Assembly (NCBI GenBank): GCA_030615475.1
Contig: JAUWZF010000021.1
Span: forward strand, 1 to 10,109
DNA: 10,109 nucleotides
Origin: Dehalococcoidales bacterium
Lineage (GTDB): Bacteria; Chloroflexota; Dehalococcoidia; Dehalococcoidales; RBG-16-60-22
Direction of reading: 5' to 3'
The notes below the pieces were generated by a model that saw nothing but the letters and a program-made list of their open reading frames with translations, was not told the DNA's origin and did not search any database. This document shows positions 5,306 through 10,109 of the stretch, one piece after another. A program made the position numbers and the translations under genes. The first letter of the stretch is position 1. Each line of letters begins with the position of its first letter.

Positions 5306-6931
5306 ATGAAGAAAAAATTACTACTACTTACAGTAGCCGTTATTGTCATCGGTGGAATGCTTATCGGTAGCTGTGCTGAACCCGAACCGGCACCGACACC
5401 GACACCGACACCAGCACCAGAACCGGCACCGGTACCCGAACCAGAACCCGGACCGGTAAGTGGCGGCATCCTGAGAATAATTCAGCCATCCGGCCCAGTG
5501 GTTCTGAGCTACGTTCCCATGATGGGTCCAGCTGACCGCTCCGCCATTTTCCCTGCCGCAGAAGCACTGGTAGACACTACCACCGAAAGGGGAGTATTTA
5601 CGACTGGAGTAGAGCCAGTTCTAGCCGAGTCGGTAGACGTAGATATGGAGAATCTGACGATAACCTTCCACATAAGGGAGGGCGTTTATTTCCATGACGG
5701 GTCGGAGCTGACTGCCGAGGTGGCGCGCTGGAACCTTCAGCAGGTCATAGATGCCGGGGCCATGCCGTACATGGACTACTTTAAGGAGATGAGGGTTACC
5801 GATACCTATACACTGGTGATAGAAATGACTAAGTATAATAACCAGTGTATGCCCACCTGGGGGTGGTGGACAGCCATGTACTCCAAGGCTGCCTGGGAGG
5901 CAGCCGGCACCACTGAGGAAGAGCGCATTGAGTGGGCTCGAACCCATATCGTCGGCACCGGGCCGTTCATGCTGGAAGAGTTTGAGCGGGATGTCGGCAT
6001 TACCTGGGTGAAGAATCCGAACTACTGGCGGGAAGGTAGACCCTATCTTGACGGCGTCCTTTACACATATATTCCCGACCCCGTGACTGCCCGAGTCATG
6101 ATGGAGGCGGGAGAGGCAGATATGTGGGCTGCTCCGGCGAAGGATGCGGTCGAGTTAATGGCTATGGGCTATGTTAAACAGAGTGCCTGGCCAGTGCTAC
6201 CCATGGGCCTCTGGCCCAATACCGCCCACCCCGACTCGAAATGGCAGGACTTGAGACTACGTGAGGCAGTGGAGTATGCCCTTGATAAAGAGGCAATTAC
6301 CCAAGCCATGGGGCACGGAATGTATATACCCATACCTCGTCTGCCAATAGAGGGGGAGTGGGGTTACGACCCAGTTGATCCTCGGCCATATAACCCCGAC
6401 AAGGCCAGGGAGCTGCTGGAAGATGCTGGCGCCATTGGCCTCAAGATAAAGCTGCTGAGCACGAATGACCCGCCCACTATGGATGCCGTTACCATGGTAA
6501 AAGGCTTTCTTGATGCCGTCGGTTTCGAGGTTGAGCTGGATCCCGCCGACCCGGGCAGATTCTATGGAACTATCTTCGCCCCGCCCGGGCCAGACCAAGA
6601 CCTGCATTGGTGGCTTGCGGGAGGTATGGATACCAACTACCTGCAGACTTACATACGCTGGTTCAGCATTGAACCCTTCACCGACCTGGCCTATCTTGGG
6701 CATACGCCCGAACAGGCTGAGATGGATGTGCAGGCAATGGCAGTAATCACCATTGAAGAGCAGATTGAATGGTGTGAGACGGTGATGGATTATATGGCCG
6801 ATAATTGCCTGATAATTCCGGTTTATGGTTCTACGGCATACTCCATACTAAAACCCTATGTACACAGCACTCAGTACACACAAGGCTTTGTCCGCTGGCA
6901 GATGGAAGAAGTCTGGATGGACCCGCACTGA
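5306..6931 (+). CDS. Solute-binding lipoprotein of a peptide/nickel-type ABC importer (SBP family 5)
   Basis: This extracytoplasmic receptor captures the substrate and delivers it to the DppB/DppC channel. The 541-aa protein has a type II signal peptide (MKKKLLLL..., hydrophobic to 20) with lipobox IGSC and lipidated Cys23. A Pro/Glu/Thr/Ala linker (25-51) follows, then a full-length family 5 domain. Recognisable family motifs are VYFHDGSELTAEVARWNL (127-144) and GTGPFMLEEF...KNPNYW (217-241). Length fits the family. ATG 5306 is preceded by AAAGGAGG at a long 12-base spacing, which may lower or regulate initiation; no better start exists in frame. The cluster composition points to oligopeptides, dipeptides or a related small solute, and I cannot choose between them. 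It is expressed from the promoter at 4957 and separated from the permease genes by a strong hairpin. Confidence 0.93.
   Translation: MKKKLLLLTVAVIVIGGMLIGSCAEPEPAPTPTPTPAPEPAPVPEPEPGPVSGGILRIIQPSGPVVLSYVPMMGPADRSAIFPAAEALVDTTTERGVFTTGVEPVLAESVDVDMENLTITFHIREGVYFHDGSELTAEVARWNLQQVIDAGAMPYMDYFKEMRVTDTYTLVIEMTKYNNQCMPTWGWWTAMYSKAAWEAAGTTEEERIEWARTHIVGTGPFMLEEFERDVGITWVKNPNYWREGRPYLDGVLYTYIPDPVTARVMMEAGEADMWAAPAKDAVELMAMGYVKQSAWPVLPMGLWPNTAHPDSKWQDLRLREAVEYALDKEAITQAMGHGMYIPIPRLPIEGEWGYDPVDPRPYNPDKARELLEDAGAIGLKIKLLSTNDPPTMDAVTMVKGFLDAVGFEVELDPADPGRFYGTIFAPPGPDQDLHWWLAGGMDTNYLQTYIRWFSIEPFTDLAYLGHTPEQAEMDVQAMAVITIEEQIEWCETVMDYMADNCLIIPVYGSTAYSILKPYVHSTQYTQGFVRWQMEEVWMDPH
5378..5458 (+). repeat. 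Pro-Glu/Thr codon repeat in lipoprotein linker
   Basis: The linker after the lipid-anchored Cys is coded by alternating CCN codons with GAA, ACA or GCA, including three tandem CCGACA-type hexamers around 5393-5410. It is low-complexity DNA that could change length by slippage in steps of six bases while keeping the frame. The flexible linker lifts the binding domain off the membrane. Confidence 0.85.
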
Positions 6932-6967
6932 GGAAGTATTAGCTGAATAGAATAGCATGAGTAAATA

Positions 6968-7020
6968 GCCGGGTGGTTCACCCATGGGTTTCATGTTAGA
7001 CTAAGAGTGAATCACCCGGC
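6968..7020 (+). promoter_or_regulatory. Strong intercistronic hairpin between binding protein and permease genes
   Basis: GCCGGGTGGTTCAC (6968-6981) pairs with GTGAATCACCCGGC (7007-7020) over 14 bp with one G-U and a 25-base loop. It starts 36 bases after the lipoprotein stop. No U tract follows on the + strand (ATTGTGGG), so it is not a classic terminator. It is well placed to protect the upstream mRNA from 3' exonucleases or to attenuate transcription into dppB. A local alternative, GGGTG-GTT-CACCC (6971-6983), competes with the long stem. Confidence 0.7.
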
Positions 7021-7064
7021 ATTGTGGGAAATTAGATACTATTTGTCGGCCGAGAGGCGGCATG

Positions 7065-7087
7065 CTCCGGCAATGGCATCCCCGGAG
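7065..7087 (+). promoter_or_regulatory. Second small hairpin before dppB
   Basis: CTCCGG (7065-7070) and CCGGAG (7082-7087) form a 6-bp GC-rich stem with an 11-base loop, followed only by TTT. It could be a weak terminator or processing site within the 223-base gap. No promoter of comparable quality to 4957 was seen between here and dppB. Confidence 0.35.
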
Positions 7088-7154
7088 TTTGGGACGTCGG
7101 TTGGTAGGTTAACGTTTGCCTGGATAGATCCCGAAATGACGACTGAGGCTTGAG

Positions 7155-8114
7155 ATGACCACATATATCATACGACGACTGCTAATGGCGGTGGCCGTCA
7201 TTATCATAGTTACGCTGATTGTATTCTTTGTCATACGTCTGCTGCCCGGTGACCCCCTGATTATTTTTCTGGGTCAGTCCGCTGGGACAGGAACCATGAC
7301 CCATGAACAGCTTGAACACCTTCGGGTCGAGTACGGTCTGGACAAGCCCCTAATGGTGCAGTACGCCAACTGGATGACGGGCATCTTCCAGGGGGACCTG
7401 GGGAAATCAATTTACTACCACGAGGATGTGGGCACGCTTATGATGAAACGTTTCCCCATAACCCTGCACCTGGGAATACTGGCACTTGTATTCTCCAATG
7501 CTCTGGGAATCACACTCGGTATAATTGCGGCCGTAAGGCGAGGCAAATGGATAGACACAGTAGTTACCGTCCTGGCTTATATCGGTGTCACCGCTCCCGT
7601 TTTTTGGGTGGCGATACTGCTGATATACACTTTTGGCCTCACACTCGATTGGCTGCCCATCGTCGGCTATACCTCCCCCGTTGATAACTTCTGGCTCAGC
7701 ACCAAAGGGGTAATCATGCCCGTAATCTGTCTTGGCTTCGCGGGTCTGGCAGGCGCAGCACGCATCATGCGGTCAAGCATGCTTGAGATAGTCCAGCAGG
7801 ACTATATCCGCACCGCCTGGTCCAAGGGCCTGAGAGAGCGTGCCGTAATATTCAAACATGCCCTGAAAAACAGCCTCATCCCGATGGTTACTTTAGCCGG
7901 CATAGGCGTCGGCATAATTTTTGGCGGTTCGGTTATTGTTGAGACCATTTTTGCCATTCCCGGTCTCGGCAGGCTGCTGGTAACCAGCATCTTTGCCCAG
8001 GACTATGTTGTTATTCAATCCGGCACCCTGGTAATCGCCCTGATAATCATCCTAGTCAATCTGGCCGTTGATATCTCCTACGGCTGGCTTGACCCCAGGA
8101 TTCGGTACGGCTAG
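7155..8114 (+). CDS. dppB: Peptide/nickel-type ABC importer permease, DppB/OppB family
   Basis: This is one of the two inner-membrane channel subunits of the importer (319 aa). It starts with the family's typical helix MTTYIIRRLLMAVAVIIIV, followed by RLLPGDP (28-34) and then a long outside loop with YGLDKPLMVQYANW (60-73). The remaining membrane helices surround the cytoplasmic EAA loop (about 216-243: DYIRTAWSKGLRERAVIFKH), which docks to the ATPases. The C terminus WLDPRIRYG is characteristic. ATG 7155 has GAGG (7145-7148) 6 bases upstream. The stop TAG forms part of the ribosome site of dppC, so the two are translated together. The Dpp label indicates family only; the substrate is unknown. 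Confidence 0.94.
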   Translation: MTTYIIRRLLMAVAVIIIVTLIVFFVIRLLPGDPLIIFLGQSAGTGTMTHEQLEHLRVEYGLDKPLMVQYANWMTGIFQGDLGKSIYYHEDVGTLMMKRFPITLHLGILALVFSNALGITLGIIAAVRRGKWIDTVVTVLAYIGVTAPVFWVAILLIYTFGLTLDWLPIVGYTSPVDNFWLSTKGVIMPVICLGFAGLAGAARIMRSSMLEIVQQDYIRTAWSKGLRERAVIFKHALKNSLIPMVTLAGIGVGIIFGGSVIVETIFAIPGLGRLLVTSIFAQDYVVIQSGTLVIALIIILVNLAVDISYGWLDPRIRYG

Positions 8115-8127
8115 GAGAGTTTTGAAT

Positions 8128-9048
8128 ATGGTTGAAGAGCATAACACTATTGAAGAGTTTCAGGAAGCTCCGCCTCATGTCAGCGAGTGGAGACGCTTCT
8201 GGAGGGTGTTCTTTCAGCGGAAGATAGTGCTATTTGGCCTTATAGTCTTAGCACTCTTGATATTGACCGCCGCCTTCGCTGATTTTCTAGCTCCCCACGA
8301 CCCCTATAGGGGAATTTTAGCCGATTCGCTAGAAGACCCGAGCCTTACCTGGCCATGGGGCTCCAACGGCGGATACTTACTGGGCACGGACATTCAGGGT
8401 AGAGACACGTTAAGCCGCCTTATTTTCGGTGCCAGGACGGCACTTCTGGTAGGCTTCGTAACCACGTTTTTTGCTGCGTTCGCCGGTATTCTCCTGGGTT
8501 TAATTGCCGGGTACTTTGGCGGCATTATCAACATGATAATCATGAGGATAATGGATGCGCTCATGGGCTTCCCGCTGCTGCTGCTGGCCCTCATCATGGC
8601 GGCCGTCCTCGGCGGCGGCATCCAGAACGTTATCATCGCCCTGGCTGTTGCCATATTACCCGGGTACGCCCGTGTGATGCACGGGCTGACCCTCAGCATC
8701 AGGGAAAATGATTATATAATGGCCGAACGGGCCATGGGTGCCAATAACTTACGCACCATGATACAACATATTTTACCGAATGCCCTGGCACCCATAATTG
8801 TGCTGGTAACAATGCAGCTGGGTACTCTTATCCTGGCCGAGGCCGCCCTCAGCTTTCTCGGCATCGGCATCAAGCCGCCGGGCGCGGCCTGGGGCGCCAT
8901 GGCTTTCGATGGCTACCGGTATCTACTGTCGCATCCCGTGCTATCCTTCGCCCCCTGCATGGCCATCATGCTGGTGGTGTTTTCCTTCCAATTGGTGGGC
9001 GATGGGCTGCGGGATGCCCTCGACCCGAGGTTACGGGGTATACTATAA
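8128..9048 (+). CDS. dppC: Peptide/nickel-type ABC importer permease, DppC/OppC family
   Basis: This is the second channel subunit (306 aa). A short cytoplasmic N-terminal stretch (1-31) with WRRFWRVFFQRK precedes the first helix (32-54); the OppC hallmark LGTDIQGRDTLSR follows at 85-97. A cluster of five helices comes next, with the EAA loop at about 193-222 (ENDYIMAERAMGANNLRTM), and the family ending DGLRDALDPRLRG. I placed the start at ATG 8128, which has AGGAGAG (8113-8119) 8 bases before it. An in-frame ATG at 8068 would extend 20 residues back into dppB with no ribosome site and unlike the family. dppD begins 15 bases after the stop. Confidence 0.94.
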   Translation: MVEEHNTIEEFQEAPPHVSEWRRFWRVFFQRKIVLFGLIVLALLILTAAFADFLAPHDPYRGILADSLEDPSLTWPWGSNGGYLLGTDIQGRDTLSRLIFGARTALLVGFVTTFFAAFAGILLGLIAGYFGGIINMIIMRIMDALMGFPLLLLALIMAAVLGGGIQNVIIALAVAILPGYARVMHGLTLSIRENDYIMAERAMGANNLRTMIQHILPNALAPIIVLVTMQLGTLILAEAALSFLGIGIKPPGAAWGAMAFDGYRYLLSHPVLSFAPCMAIMLVVFSFQLVGDGLRDALDPRLRGIL

Positions 9049-9063
9049 TGTGAGGAACGTAAA

Positions 9064-10047
9064 ATGGTCGAACTATTAAAAGTTGACAACCTGGTAACTC
9101 AATTCAAGACCGAGAGCGGCCTGGTCAAGGCCGTCGATGGCATTTCCTACTACCTCGACGAGCAGGAAATCATCGGCCTCGTGGGCGAAAGCGGCTGCGG
9201 TAAGTCCGTCAGCCAGCTGTCCATCATGCAGCTCATCAGCGCCCCGGGCGAAATCGCCGGCGGCGAGGTCATCTTCGAAGGCCAGAACCTCCTCAATTTC
9301 AGGGCAAACGGCCCCGAAATGCGTTCCGTGCGTGGTGCCAAAATCGCCATGATTTTTCAGGAACCCATGACCTCCCTTAACCCCGTCCTGACCATCGGCC
9401 AGCAGCTTACCGAAATGCTGCAACTCCACCTGAAAATGAACGATGACGCCGCCCGTAAGAGAGCCATCGAGCTCATGAGCATAGTGGGTATTTCCAGCGC
9501 GGAAAACCGCATCGATGATTACCCCCATCACTTCTCCGGCGGTATGCGCCAGCGCGTCATGATTGCCATGGCACTCTCCTGCAATCCCAGAATCATTATC
9601 GCCGACGAGCCGACTACCTCCCTGGACGTGACCACACAGGCCCAGCTCCTGGAGCTGATGAAGGACATGGTCCAGCGTTTCCGCACCTCATTGGTCATTG
9701 TCACCCACAACCTGGGTGTCGTCGCCCGTTACGCCCAGAGGATTTATATCATGTATGCCGGGCGTATCGTCGAATCGGGCACCACCAAGGATATCTTCGG
9801 TAAACCGCGCCACCCCTATACTATCGGCCTCCTCAAGTGCATCCCCAGGCTCGATGAGGAGGAGGGCACCAAGCTGGTACCCATCGAGGGCCTGCCCCCC
9901 AACCTGATTAATATGCCACCTACCTGCGCCTTCCTGCCCAGGTGTTCCTATAAACTGGATAAATGCGCCCGGGAACCGTGGCCTCCGCTGACTCCTGTTA
10001 ACGGTAACCACTTCATTAGCTGCTATGCTGATACCAAGGAGAAATAA
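9064..10047 (+). CDS. dppD: Peptide/nickel-type ABC importer ATPase, DppD/OppD family
   Basis: One of the pair of cytoplasmic ATPases (with DppF) that drive import. The 327-aa protein has Walker A GESGCGKS (41-48), Q-loop Gln99 in IFQEPMTSLNP, signature FSGGMRQRV (157-165), Walker B IIIADEPT (177-184, catalytic Glu182) and His215. The C-terminal extension typical of this family includes RHPYTIGLLKCIPRL (249-263) and a four-cysteine set, Cys288, Cys294, Cys301 and Cys320. In a homologous DppD structure such cysteines hold a [4Fe-4S] cluster, so the same is likely here. ATG 9064 has GAGGA (9052-9056) 7 bases upstream. The gene's third positions are visibly richer in C and G than those of dppB. 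Confidence 0.95.
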   Translation: MVELLKVDNLVTQFKTESGLVKAVDGISYYLDEQEIIGLVGESGCGKSVSQLSIMQLISAPGEIAGGEVIFEGQNLLNFRANGPEMRSVRGAKIAMIFQEPMTSLNPVLTIGQQLTEMLQLHLKMNDDAARKRAIELMSIVGISSAENRIDDYPHHFSGGMRQRVMIAMALSCNPRIIIADEPTTSLDVTTQAQLLELMKDMVQRFRTSLVIVTHNLGVVARYAQRIYIMYAGRIVESGTTKDIFGKPRHPYTIGLLKCIPRLDEEEGTKLVPIEGLPPNLINMPPTCAFLPRCSYKLDKCAREPWPPLTPVNGNHFISCYADTKEK

Positions 10048-10109
10048 GTGAACAAAAAAAGCGATGATGTTATCTTAGACATCCAGGACCTTAAAATGTA
10101 CTTCCCGAT
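10048..10109 (+). CDS. dppF: Peptide/nickel-type ABC importer ATPase, DppF/OppF family, 5' end only
   Basis: GTG 10048 follows directly on the dppD stop, with AAGGAG (10036-10041) 6 bases upstream. The 20 complete codons before the window edge read VNKKSDDVILDIQDLKMYFP, matching the first beta strand of OppF/DppF proteins (L-x-V-x-D-L-K-x-Y-F-P). Position after dppD supports the call. Walker motifs lie beyond the window. Confidence 0.85.
   Translation, partial: MNKKSDDVILDIQDLKMYFP

Noticed and set aside
9044..9049. TATAAT overlapping the dppC stop codon as a promoter for dppD
   Set aside because: No -35 match at the right distance; the genes are 15 bases apart with good ribosome sites and look like one operon.

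Overview
The window is ordinary bacterial chromosome, densely coded, with strong AGGAGG-type ribosome binding sites and no mobile-element ORF, rRNA, tRNA or CRISPR array. The gene set and several details suggest a member of the Chloroflexota, perhaps Dehalococcoidia-like. These details are the long 256-aa PurQ, a solute-binding lipoprotein with a long Pro-Glu-Thr linker after the lipobox Cys, and moderately GC-rich genes with AT-richer spacers. This assignment is an inference from style and was not tested by a search.

Left block (1-1661). The last codons of purL are followed by purQ on the + strand; together these encode FGAM synthase subunits of purine synthesis. A convergent pair on the - strand follows, nusB (transcription antitermination) then acpP (acyl carrier protein). 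It is read from a well-formed extended -10 promoter whose position argues that nusB starts at the internal ATG (1640) and not at the upstream GTG. A 12-position hairpin sits between the convergent units.

Middle block (1817-4793). Three tightly overlapping + strand genes form an ABC-2 type exporter: one ATPase and two different membrane subunits. Each membrane subunit has one N-terminal membrane segment, a large outside domain and a C-terminal membrane cluster. Stop/start overlaps of TAGTG and CGATGA imply translational coupling. Substrate is unknown.

Spacer (4794-5305). This 512-base gap is the least explained part of the window. It holds a near-perfect sigma70-type promoter (TTGACA, 18 nt, TATAAT) that would give the next operon a leader of about 310 nt. 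The leader contains an 8-bp perfect long-range inverted repeat, a perfect Shine-Dalgarno sequence followed by an ATG-TGA start-stop, a short ORF whose first residues resemble the start of group II intron reverse transcriptases, and a small hairpin with an imperfect direct repeat just before the next gene.

Right block (5306-10109). This is a peptide/nickel-type (Opp/Dpp) ABC importer operon: solute-binding lipoprotein, a 223-nt gap with a strong 14-bp hairpin, then permeases DppB and DppC, ATPase DppD with a C-terminal four-cysteine cluster, and the first 20 codons of DppF running off the window. The lipoprotein captures substrate at the membrane surface, DppB/DppC form the channel and DppD/DppF power it. 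The hairpin probably sets a higher dose of binding protein than of membrane parts.

I did not find a clear new enzymatic or defence system. The best candidates for something undescribed are the long structured leader and the intra-operon hairpin.
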